The notes below the pieces were generated by a model. That model saw only the letters and a list, made by a program, of their open reading frames with translations, was not told where the DNA came from and made no database searches. A stretch of DNA of 5,277 nucleotides, taken from contig JACQVT010000295.1 of assembly GCA_016209665.1 (NCBI GenBank), forward strand, positions 1 through 5,277, read 5' to 3'. Below, in pieces: positions 1-5,277 of this stretch. The translations under genes were made by a program, and so were the position numbers. The DNA comes from Planctomycetota bacterium (lineage in GTDB: Bacteria; Planctomycetota; Phycisphaerae; UBA1845; PWPN01). How positions within the stretch are numbered: position 1 is the first letter of the stretch; each line of letters begins with the position of its first letter.

Positions 1-50
1 CCCCAAGCCTTAATGCCCGCCCCCCAAGAACGTCCGATGCTGCGCCTGCG

Positions 51-1799
51 TCAATTCCGCGCCTCGCCAGCCAACTGCTGCAGCGGGCCGCTCGCGGGGG
101 CGTCGTGCGGCACGTTGAGGTAGTTCAGCGTAAACCGCAGGACTTCCTTGACGCCGGGCAACGCCACCTGAGCACCGTAGTAGCCGTTCTTCCGCGGGTG
201 GCGCACCATCATCAGCACCACCACCACCGGGTCGCTCGCCGGCGCCGCCGCGATGAACGATCCCACGTAGGCGTTGGGCTCGTAGCCCCGCCGGCCCTGG
301 CCGATCCGCGGAATCTGGGCCGTCCCCGTCTTACCCATCACCTGCCAGTTCTCGAGCTTGCACTGCCTGCCCGTGCCCTCGGTGACTACCATCGCCAACA
401 TTTCCGCCATCTGGCGGGCCACGTCGGGGTCCAACGACTGCCGACGCTGCTCGACGGCCGAATGGTCCTCCAGGATTTCGCCCTGGTCGTCGACCACTGC
501 CGCCACGACGTGCGGCCGAAGCAGGCGGCCCCCGTTCACGAGCGAACAGAACGCCGTCGCGAGTTGCATCGGCGTCACCGCGATCTCCTGCCCCATCGGC
601 ACCGACGCCGTCGAACCCAACGTCCACCTCTTGAGCGGCAGCATCAGACCCTTGTCCTCGCCCCCCAGGTCGATGCCCGTCCGCTCGCCGAAACCGAGGT
701 CGTGCAGCATGTTGTAGATCTTCGCGTTGCCCAGCCTCATGCCCAGCAGGGCCATGCCGATGTTGCTCGACTGGGCGAGCACCTGGTCGACCGTCAGCGC
801 GCCGTGGGGATGCGAGTCGTGCAGGATGCGCTTCCCGATCATCAGCACGCCGCCCCGGCAATCGATCACCTCCGTGCGCTTCGCCGTATGGTGCGTCAGC
901 ACCGCCGACATCACGTAGGGCTTGAACACGCTGCCCGGCTCGACGGGGTCGGTCAGCACCCGGTTGCGCCTTGTCGGGGGCGGCGCATCGCCCGCCTTGG
1001 CCGGATCGAACGTCGGGTAGTTCGCCAGGGCCAGAATCTCCCCCGTCTTGGGGTCCATCACCAGACCAAGACCCGAAGCGGCCTCGTGAAACTTCACTCG
1101 CTCGGCGACCTGCTCCTCGAGTTTCTCCTGGATGTTGGCGTCGATGGTCAGGACGACGTGGGTCCCGTTCTTCGGCGGTACGTAGGAGTCCGGCTCGGAG
1201 AACACGGGGTTGCGTCGAACGTCGCAGAACACCGTCCGCCTGCCCGGCGTCGACGCGAGCCGCGCATCGAACCCCAGCTCGACGCCTTCGAGGCCCTTGC
1301 CATCGATGCCCACGTAGCCCAGCACGTGTGCCGCCAGATTGCCCATCGGGTAGACGCGCACGGGCTCGCGCTGCACGCCCAGTCCGCGCAGCTTCAGACC
1401 GGCCATCTTGTCCCTGGGGTTCTCGTCCGTGCGGCACAGCACCACGTAACCCGGCGCGGTCGGGCGATCCAGTTTCTCGCGGATGTCCCGCTCGCTCAAG
1501 CCGAATTTGGCGGCGACCGCGCGGGCCGCCTCGCCGCGGTCGGCAATCAGCCGTGGGTCGGCGTAGACGGCGAACTGATCGGTCGTGCCGGCCAGGAGGC
1601 GGTATCGGCGATCCAGAACCGCACCGCGACTCCCCGGCACGAGGATCGTGCTCGTCTGTCGCGGATAGGAATACGCCCGCAGCCGGGGGGCCAGTTGGGT
1701 GTTGATGTAGACGAGCCGCCCGATCAGCCCGGCCAGGCACGCACATAGCAGCAGAACCAGCGCCTGCCCCAGCCGCGTGCGCTGCCCCGTCGCCGTCAT
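51..1799 (-). CDS. ftsI: FtsI/PBP2-type class B penicillin-binding protein (peptidoglycan D,D-transpeptidase)
   Basis: The product is a bitopic inner-membrane transpeptidase that cross-links peptidoglycan at the division septum, partnering FtsW and the FtsQLB complex in known systems. From the ATG at 1799 it has 582 residues, normal for the family. A membrane anchor spans about residues 11-31. The PBP dimerisation domain opens at about residue 50, with the RGAVLDRRYRLLA box at 58-70. The transpeptidase domain starts near 240. All three catalytic motifs are present: SVFK at 290-293 (nucleophile Ser290), SSN at 344-346 and KTG at 490-492 (MGKTGTAQIP). The protein stops soon after the transpeptidase domain, so no PASTA domain is attached. 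A GTG at 1820 is an alternative start adding seven residues. It overlaps the ftsL stop as GTGA, which would couple translation, but no good ribosome site precedes it. The ATG has only a weak GAG six bases upstream. Family assignment is secure. Naming it ftsI rather than another class B PBP rests on the dcw context. Confidence 0.93.
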   Translation of the reverse strand: MTATGQRTRLGQALVLLLCACLAGLIGRLVYINTQLAPRLRAYSYPRQTSTILVPGSRGAVLDRRYRLLAGTTDQFAVYADPRLIADRGEAARAVAAKFGLSERDIREKLDRPTAPGYVVLCRTDENPRDKMAGLKLRGLGVQREPVRVYPMGNLAAHVLGYVGIDGKGLEGVELGFDARLASTPGRRTVFCDVRRNPVFSEPDSYVPPKNGTHVVLTIDANIQEKLEEQVAERVKFHEAASGLGLVMDPKTGEILALANYPTFDPAKAGDAPPPTRRNRVLTDPVEPGSVFKPYVMSAVLTHHTAKRTEVIDCRGGVLMIGKRILHDSHPHGALTVDQVLAQSSNIGMALLGMRLGNAKIYNMLHDLGFGERTGIDLGGEDKGLMLPLKRWTLGSTASVPMGQEIAVTPMQLATAFCSLVNGGRLLRPHVVAAVVDDQGEILEDHSAVEQRRQSLDPDVARQMAEMLAMVVTEGTGRQCKLENWQVMGKTGTAQIPRIGQGRRGYEPNAYVGSFIAAAPASDPVVVVLMMVRHPRKNGYYGAQVALPGVKEVLRFTLNYLNVPHDAPASGPLQQLAGEARN

Positions 1800-1816
1800 G
1801 TGCGTCTCGATCTGGC

Positions 1817-2107
1817 TCACCGTTTCTTCGGCGCGCTCTTGCCTTCGCCGCCCCGCGGGGAAGTGGGATTTGCGATCGGGCCATCCGCCGGTCGCACCCG
1901 GGCCGAGCGCTCCCGAATCGCCGGCGGGGCCCGCAGCGTCCACAGGATCATCTCCTGAGCCCGGATCTCCTGCCGGGCCTCAGCCTCCTCCGCTTGCAGC
2001 TCCTGGATGCGACGCAGCTCCCATGATTCCTCCACGCGGACCGCCACCACCGCGATCCCCAGCGCGGACAGTCCCACCAGCAGCACCACCATCCGCGGAA
2101 TCGTCAT
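1817..2107 (-). CDS. ftsL: FtsL-like small bitopic division protein
   Basis: This 96-residue protein has the architecture and position of FtsL. FtsL is the bitopic protein that, with FtsB and FtsQ, recruits and activates the FtsWI septal synthase. A short N-terminus is followed by a transmembrane helix at about residues 6-23. Next comes a Glu/Arg/Gln-rich helix at about 25-58 that should form a coiled coil, with the segment LRAPPAIRERSARV (58-71) resembling the periplasmic end of FtsL coiled coils. The tail (72-96) is Pro/Gly/Lys-rich and probably disordered. The ATG overlaps the stop of the upstream LysM gene in an ATGA junction, and the stop overlaps a possible GTG start of the downstream PBP. 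Both junctions suggest coupled translation. Sequence conservation in FtsL is low, so the call rests on size, topology and the slot directly before ftsI. An unrelated coiled-coil membrane protein cannot be excluded. Confidence 0.72.
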   Translation of the reverse strand: MTIPRMVVLLVGLSALGIAVVAVRVEESWELRRIQELQAEEAEARQEIRAQEMILWTLRAPPAIRERSARVRPADGPIANPTSPRGGEGKSAPKKR

Positions 2108-3477
2108 GCCGCGTCCCGCCCTCGTCCGGCCGTGTTCGACGTGGACTTGCGGGGCAGCCTGATCCGCTCGCCCACCCGCATCCGGTGCGGATCAACTCCG
2201 CTGTTAAGCCGCTTGATGTCCTCCCACCGCTGGGCCGACCCCAGCTCTTCCCTGGCAATCGCACCCAGCGTGTCGTTGGGCTTGATCTCATACCAGCGGT
2301 ACCCTTTCCCGTCCTTCTCGACCAGGGCCTTGGCCGGCGGCGAGCTGTCGCGGGGCGGCGGTTTGCTCTCCCTGGCTTCGTTGCTCTTGGTCGGCCTGCT
2401 CTCCCGGCCGGCAGCCTTGACGTCCTTGCCGCTGTTGCTGTCGCGGGGGTCCTTGGCCTTGTCCCGAGCCGCTGTGGTATCGCCCGCCGGCTTGGTTTCC
2501 TTGCTCGGCGGGGCCGACAGCGGCCTGACCGGCATGAGGTCGCCCAGATCGAGCACCGGCAGGGCGCCCGCCACCGGCTTCTCGGTCATCTCGCGCGTGC
2601 CCGTGGCCGCTCCGCTCTTGGCCACACCGGGCTGTGGTGCCTTGCGGACACCCACCGCATGATTCAGGAGTTCCTCCGTCGTGGCGTCACGAGCCCGGCC
2701 CGTCGCCAGCCGAACGTCAAAGCCCGGCGCGTTCTCAAACATTTCCGGCGGCAGATCGGGAATCAGCAGCTTCTGCCCCCGGATCACGGTGTCGGCATTC
2801 TTGATCCGCCCCTCGTTCGACCTGACGAGCAACTGGATGACCCGTGGGCTCGAAGTGCCGTAGTGCCTCTCGGCGATCCGCGTGATCGTGTCGCGGTCCT
2901 GGACGACGTATTCCTTCGGCGGAGCGACCTTCAGGGGAGGGGCGGTCTTGCTCGCGATGGCGACGACGACCCCCGTTGCCGTCGGCATGGGCGAGACGCT
3001 CGGCGGATCGGGCCGTGGCGTCGGCTGCGGCGTCTCGACCTCGGGAAGCGCCGGTGCCCGGCGATGAATGCCGACGATCGTCGCCGGCGCCTCGCCACCG
3101 ACCAGACCGTCGCGCGGCCGGGAAGCGTCAGCCAGCTCGATCGCCGGTCCCGCGTTCAGGATGCTCGGCGCGGGCAGGTCGTCGTCGCCGGGACGGTCGC
3201 TGCTGACCAGGGCCTCCGAAGGCCGGCGAGCCGGCTCGGCGGCCGGATGCGTGCCCGGTGTGCCGGAGTCCTCACCCACCCTCGGCGCGCTGGGCCGACC
3301 CGCCTCCTGATGCAGCGTCCCGTCGAGCACCGCACTGCCCGGCACGTCCTTGCTGGCCAGAATCGGCTGGGGAATGCCGCCCGGCGGCGGGACCGTCCCG
3401 GTGTGAGACAGGAGAACGGCAAATACGACGATGAACGCCAGCCCAACGAGAAGCCCGATCTTTGTTTCGCGGGTCAT
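2104..3477 (-). CDS. Membrane-anchored protein with two LysM domains
   Basis: The product is a 457-residue protein that probably binds peptidoglycan from a membrane anchor. LysM domains recognise N-acetylglucosamine-containing glycans such as peptidoglycan. A short cytoplasmic start (MTRETK) precedes a single hydrophobic helix at about residues 7-24 with no obvious cleavage site, so it reads as a signal anchor. Residues 28-187 are a Pro/Ala/Gly-rich, probably disordered linker. LysM 1 spans about 188-241 (EYVVQDRDTITRIAERHYG through GQKLLIP). A second linker at 242-390 becomes strongly Lys/Arg/Asp/Ser/Pro-rich after 320. LysM 2 spans about 393-443 (YEIKPNDTLGAIAREELG through GERIRLP). No catalytic domain is visible, so a scaffold or tether role is inferred. 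The ATG at 3477 was chosen because GGGAGGTT stands just before it. An in-frame GTG at 3525, one base-step after the rsmH stop, would add 16 polar residues ahead of the anchor and is less likely. It lies between rsmH and ftsL, suggesting a role in septal wall synthesis. Confidence 0.88.
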   Translation of the reverse strand: MTRETKIGLLVGLAFIVVFAVLLSHTGTVPPPGGIPQPILASKDVPGSAVLDGTLHQEAGRPSAPRVGEDSGTPGTHPAAEPARRPSEALVSSDRPGDDDLPAPSILNAGPAIELADASRPRDGLVGGEAPATIVGIHRRAPALPEVETPQPTPRPDPPSVSPMPTATGVVVAIASKTAPPLKVAPPKEYVVQDRDTITRIAERHYGTSSPRVIQLLVRSNEGRIKNADTVIRGQKLLIPDLPPEMFENAPGFDVRLATGRARDATTEELLNHAVGVRKAPQPGVAKSGAATGTREMTEKPVAGALPVLDLGDLMPVRPLSAPPSKETKPAGDTTAARDKAKDPRDSNSGKDVKAAGRESRPTKSNEARESKPPPRDSSPPAKALVEKDGKGYRWYEIKPNDTLGAIAREELGSAQRWEDIKRLNSGVDPHRMRVGERIRLPRKSTSNTAGRGRDAA

Positions 3478-3480
3478 AAG

Positions 3481-3488
3481 AACCTCCC
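3481..3488 (-). promoter_or_regulatory. Ribosome binding site of the LysM gene
   Basis: On the minus strand GGGAGGTT lies directly before the ATG at 3477, with five bases between GGAGG and the start codon. It is the strongest Shine-Dalgarno in the window. It decides the start against the upstream GTG at 3525, and it implies that this gene is initiated independently after the 49-base gap following rsmH. Confidence 0.8.
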
Positions 3489-3526
3489 TGTTCGCCAGTT
3501 CAATCCGTTCGCACAGGCTGGACACC

Positions 3527-4465
3527 CTACAGCCCGGCGTCCACGGGCGTCGCGGTGCGCCGTGCGACCCTCAGTTTCGCGCTGCGGGACCTGGGGTTCC
3601 GCCGCATCTCCTCGTCCGAGGGCCGCACCGGCTTTCGGGTCTCCAATTCATACAGCGCGGCCCGCTTGCGATCAAGAAAATCCTGCTTGACGAGGCGGTC
3701 TTCGCCGCTGTGAAAGCTGATCACGCCGATCCTTCCGCCGGGGCTCAGCCATCGAGGGGCCGCCGACAACAGAGACGCCAGGCTGCCCAACTCATCGTTG
3801 ACCGCCATCCGCAGGGCCAGGAACGTCCGGGTCGCCGGATGGATCTTCTCCCGTCGCGACTCCGGTCCGGCGCCCACCGCCGAGCATACGATCCGCACCA
3901 ACTGTTGCGTGGTGCGGATACGGACATTCCGGCGGGCCTCGCAGATGCGTTTGGCGATCCGCCGGCTGTACCGCTCCTGGCTGTTCACATAGATTAGATC
4001 GGACAATTCGCCTTCGCCGAGCGAGTTAACCAGGTCCGCCGCCGTCCGATCGAGCCGATCGTCCAGCCGCATGTCCAGCGGACCGTCCTCGCTGAACGTC
4101 AGGCCCCGCGAGGCATCGAGAAGCTGGTCCGTACTGACGCCGAGGTCGGCAAAAATCAGGTCCACCCGAGCCAGTCTCAGGCCCGCCAGAATCGCCGGCA
4201 ACTCGCGGAAGTTGGCACGAATCAGGTCGATACGGGGCCGCCCCGGCGAATCCGAGCCCAGGCGGGCCCTCGCCCGTTCGAGGTTGCCGGCGTCGACGTC
4301 CAGCCCGATCAGCCATCCCCGCTCGCCGATGGCCTCGGCGAACCGCCCCGCATGCCCACCGTGGCCGACCGTCGCGTCGACGATCACCTGGCCCGGACCA
4401 GGTCCGAGGGTGGCCAGCACCTCGTCGCACAGCACTGGCTCGTGCTCGATCGCCCGATCGTCCAC
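3527..4465 (-). CDS. rsmH: 16S rRNA (cytosine(1402)-N(4))-methyltransferase RsmH
   Basis: RsmH (MraW) uses S-adenosylmethionine to methylate N4 of C1402 in 16S rRNA, in the decoding centre of the small subunit. With the GTG start at 4465 the protein has 312 residues, the usual size. It shows family landmarks in order: HEPVL at 8-12; the SAM-binding motif VDATVGHGGH at 29-38; the acidic end of the next strand, GLDVD, at 54-58; ADLGVSTDQLLDASRG at 106-121 followed by DGPLDMRLD at 127-135; ERYSRRIAKRI at 164-174; HPATRTFLALRMAVNDEL at 209-226; SPGGRIGVISFHSGEDR at 241-257; and NPRSRSAKLRVARR at 290-303. The start was chosen because AGAGGT lies seven bases upstream and because HEPVL normally sits about eight residues from the N-terminus. 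An in-frame GTG nine codons further upstream is possible. The frame stays open to 4708, but that extension has no RsmH similarity. It is the first gene of the dcw cluster here. Confidence 0.96.
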   Translation of the reverse strand: MDDRAIEHEPVLCDEVLATLGPGPGQVIVDATVGHGGHAGRFAEAIGERGWLIGLDVDAGNLERARARLGSDSPGRPRIDLIRANFRELPAILAGLRLARVDLIFADLGVSTDQLLDASRGLTFSEDGPLDMRLDDRLDRTAADLVNSLGEGELSDLIYVNSQERYSRRIAKRICEARRNVRIRTTQQLVRIVCSAVGAGPESRREKIHPATRTFLALRMAVNDELGSLASLLSAAPRWLSPGGRIGVISFHSGEDRLVKQDFLDRKRAALYELETRKPVRPSDEEMRRNPRSRSAKLRVARRTATPVDAGL

Positions 4466-4472
4466 GCTTTGG

Positions 4473-4478
4473 ACCTCT
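4473..4478 (-). promoter_or_regulatory. Ribosome binding site of rsmH
   Basis: AGAGGT on the minus strand sits seven bases before the GTG at 4465. This supports that GTG over the upstream in-frame GTG at 4489-4492 region, which lacks a comparable site, and over the long open extension toward 4708. Confidence 0.55.
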
Positions 4479-4554
4479 GTGACCACCGGTTTGCGGCATC
4501 GGCACCCCCGCCGGCACAACTTCCCGGCCGCCCGGGGGACAGGCCAACCGTCCC

Positions 4555-4563
4555 AGTGTAACA
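4555..4563 (-). promoter_or_regulatory. Possible extended -10 promoter for the dcw operon
   Basis: The minus strand reads TGTTACACT, a TGn extended -10 followed by TACACT, close to the sigma-70 consensus. Transcription would start near 4548, giving an rsmH leader of about 80 bases. The hexamer 17 bases upstream (ACATCG) is a poor -35, so the extended -10 would have to carry recognition. TATATT at 4585-4590 is an alternative -10, also without a good -35. This is a pattern match only. Confidence 0.3.
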
Positions 4564-4590
4564 GAAGCCCGAAGGTGCGATGTGAATATA

Positions 4591-4626
4591 GGGGGACCGT
4601 GCGGCGTCCGTGCCGACGGTGCCCCC
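4591..4626 (-). terminator. 14-bp GC-rich hairpin, terminator- or attenuator-like
   Basis: The arms 4591-4605 and 4612-4626 pair as GGGGG/CCCCC, ACCGT/ACGGT and CGGC/GCCG, giving 14 base pairs with one bulged base on each arm (4601 and 4621) and a six-base loop. On the minus strand the stem is followed by TATATTC, only a weak U-rich tail. This could end an RNA transcribed from further right or act as an attenuator before rsmH. On the plus strand no T-run follows. The stem is clear; its function is inferred. Confidence 0.4.
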
Positions 4627-4731
4627 GAATCTCCAGGCCGGCCTCCGTGCCGAACCTCACAAACCCACATCCAGCCGGCCCCGATGTGTCTCCTCGAAGG
4701 ATGGCCACCGGATGGCCGTTCGCCGCGGAGG

Positions 4732-4757
4732 TGGACTCACCCGCGTCGTTGAGTCCA
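4732..4757. repeat. Perfect 8-bp inverted repeat
   Basis: TGGACTCA at 4732-4739 pairs with TGAGTCCA at 4750-4757 across a ten-base spacer. It could be an RNA hairpin or a dyad operator for a dimeric regulator; nothing in the window distinguishes these. About one repeat of this size is expected by chance in the region. Confidence 0.35.
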
Positions 4758-4835
4758 ACTCAATCCACCGACGGCGTCGCCGCGCTGTCACGCGTCCCGA
4801 TGCGGTCTGCCGGGCACTCCATTGCCCTATGCCTG

Positions 4836-4889
4836 GGGATGAATCAGCCCGGCGACTCCGTTCGCTTGCTGCTGAATCCCATCCGGGCT
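4836..4889. repeat. Bulged 10-bp inverted repeat with a competing 7-bp pairing
   Basis: GGGAT plus TCAGC (4836-4840 and 4844-4848) pair with GCTGA plus ATCCC (4871-4875 and 4876-4880), ten pairs with a three-base bulge. AGCCCGG (4846-4852) can instead pair with CCGGGCT (4883-4889). The two helices share bases 4846-4848, so they exclude each other in part. Confidence 0.4.
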
Positions 4890-4917
4890 TCAGTGGCCTC
4901 CGACCGTCCACGCCAAC

Positions 4918-4953
4918 GCCGGAGGGCCCTCGATCGTTTCTTTCCCCTCCGGC
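4918..4953. repeat. Perfect 9-bp inverted repeat with purine/pyrimidine-biased loop
   Basis: GCCGGAGGG at 4918-4926 pairs with CCCTCCGGC at 4945-4953. The 18-base loop reads mostly purine on the minus strand (GAAAGAAACG at its 5' side). There is no T-run after the stem on either strand, so it is not a standard intrinsic terminator. Confidence 0.45.
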
Positions 4954-5027
4954 TTCCACCGGCTGCGGCACGCCGGGCCGCGTCCGCTACCCGGCCGCTT
5001 CCGCCGTTGCCTTACCCTGCCTGAGAT

Positions 5028-5076
5028 CGGCTGGTGAAAACCAGGGCGCACAATCGCCCGGTCCGGCCACCAGCCG
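5028..5076. repeat. Perfect 9-bp inverted repeat enclosing a nested 5-bp stem
   Basis: CGGCTGGTG at 5028-5036 pairs with CACCAGCCG at 5068-5076. Inside, GGGCG at 5044-5048 pairs with CGCCC at 5055-5059. A local hairpin CTGGT/ACCAG with a four-base loop (5031-5044 region) competes with the outer helix. The nested arrangement looks like folded RNA rather than a simple terminator. Confidence 0.45.
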
Positions 5077-5174
5077 TATTAGTCTCGACACCGACCCATC
5101 ACCATCTCGTGTCTGTCACGTGCTCTCGACGACTGGTTGTTTCCCGTCCGCCAAGAGGTTCAGAACCCATCCAC

Positions 5175-5272
5175 CGGCAGCCCATTCGGCAGGACTGCCC
5201 ACACCCTTTATCGCTGCCGACCTTCCCTACCCGGAAGTTCGCGAGCCGTTCGGCCCGGTCGACAGCCGGGCC
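5175..5272. repeat. Two adjacent short GC-rich inverted repeats
   Basis: CGGCAGC (5175-5181) pairs with GCTGCCG (5213-5219) and encloses a small GGCA/TGCC hairpin (5188-5199). Next to it GGCCCGG (5252-5258) pairs with CCGGGCC (5266-5272) around a seven-base loop. Each is only 7 bp, a length expected by chance in DNA of this composition, so they are recorded as possible parts of the folded region rather than as independent evidence. Confidence 0.25.
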
Positions 5273-5277
5273 AGCCG

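Larger units (their letters stand above)
4627..5277 (-). other. Non-coding region, candidate structured RNA or long leader
   Basis: These about 650 bases contain no open frame with recognisable protein features on either strand. The longest minus-strand frame (4657-4971, 104 codons) is an Arg/Gly/Ser/Pro-rich string without domains. No MraZ motif is present in any frame I could read. The stretch holds long inverted repeats: 9 bp at 4918-4926/4945-4953, 9 bp at 5028-5036/5068-5076, 10 bp with a three-base bulge at 4836-4848/4871-4880, and 8 bp at 4732-4739/4750-4757. At this GC content 7-bp repeats are expected by chance, so only the longer ones carry weight. The minus strand is preferred because the 14-bp hairpin with a weak U-tail closes it on that side. 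I looked for RNase P RNA (GAGGAAAGUCC, ACAGAA), tmRNA, SRP RNA and rRNA signatures and found none. Confidence 0.35.

Noticed and set aside
3478..3525. GTG start at 3525 for the LysM protein
   Set aside because: It would put 16 polar residues before MTRETK, while a strong Shine-Dalgarno sits at the correct spacing before the ATG at 3477.
1777..3690. 637-codon open frame on the plus strand, and a 547-codon one at 105-1748
   Set aside because: Both lie antisense to well-supported genes. Their translations are Arg/Pro/His/Ala-rich with no domains, the usual shadow of GC-rich coding DNA.
4466..4708. N-terminal extension of RsmH up to an in-frame start at 4708
   Set aside because: The extra 81 residues lack RsmH similarity, cross the 14-bp hairpin and possible promoter, and the GTG at 4465 has a good ribosome site and the expected distance to HEPVL.
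4657..4971. 104-codon minus-strand frame in the upstream region
   Set aside because: The composition is Arg/Gly/Ser/Pro-rich, no domain or hydrophobic core is visible, codon third positions are not strongly GC-biased, and it covers the inverted repeats. It may still deserve a conservation check.
4071..5024. 317-codon open frame on the plus strand running from within rsmH into the upstream region
   Set aside because: Half of it is antisense to rsmH and the translation is Ser/Arg/Pro-rich without recognisable motifs. There is no reason to prefer it over rsmH.
5040..5055. GTGCGCCC on the minus strand, resembling the 5' end of a group II intron
   Set aside because: No domain V sequence and no reverse transcriptase frame are present; an eight-base match is not informative.
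5120..5155. GGGAAACAACC on the minus strand, as found in 23S rRNA
   Set aside because: Only about eleven bases agree; the flanks do not follow 23S rRNA, so it is treated as coincidence.
4591..5277. RNase P RNA, tmRNA or SRP RNA
   Set aside because: The conserved core sequences of these RNAs could not be found on either strand by eye. A covariance-model search could overturn this.

Overview
This GC-rich window carries the front end of a division and cell wall (dcw) operon, transcribed entirely on the minus strand (right to left). In transcription order it holds rsmH (16S rRNA C1402 N4-methyltransferase), a membrane-anchored protein with two LysM domains, a small FtsL-like bitopic protein, and an FtsI/PBP2-type class B penicillin-binding protein that ends at base 51. 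The rest of the cluster (typically murE, murF, mraY and so on) would lie beyond the left edge.

The best guess for the organism is a GC-rich planctomycete-type bacterium (Planctomycetota, perhaps Phycisphaerae-like). This rests on base composition and on the LysM protein, whose N-terminus (TRETKIGLLVGLAFI, then a Pro/Ala-rich linker, then LysM) looks like planctomycete proteins as I remember them. No marker in the window is decisive, so this is an inference of moderate strength. The organism evidently makes and remodels peptidoglycan.

Gene packing is tight. There are 49 bases between rsmH and the LysM gene, which has a strong Shine-Dalgarno of its own. The LysM gene and ftsL overlap by four bases (ATGA). 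ftsL and ftsI either overlap by four bases (GTGA start) or are separated by 17 bases (ATG start). The arrangement suggests one transcript and translational coupling. The products fit one process: LysM protein and FtsL at the membrane and septal peptidoglycan, PBP as transpeptidase, and RsmH as the ribosome-modifying enzyme that conventionally opens dcw clusters.

Upstream of rsmH, bases 4466-5277 (about 810 bases) show no convincing gene. No mraZ is present there. The stretch contains several long inverted repeats, including a 14-bp hairpin with two single-base bulges (4591-4626), two perfect 9-bp helices (4918-4953 and 5028-5076), and a 10-bp bulged helix with a competing alternative (4836-4889). 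A possible extended -10 promoter for the operon lies just after the 14-bp hairpin. I read this stretch as a possible structured RNA gene or long leader. I could not match it to RNase P RNA, tmRNA, SRP RNA or rRNA by eye. It is the part of the window most worth a closer look.
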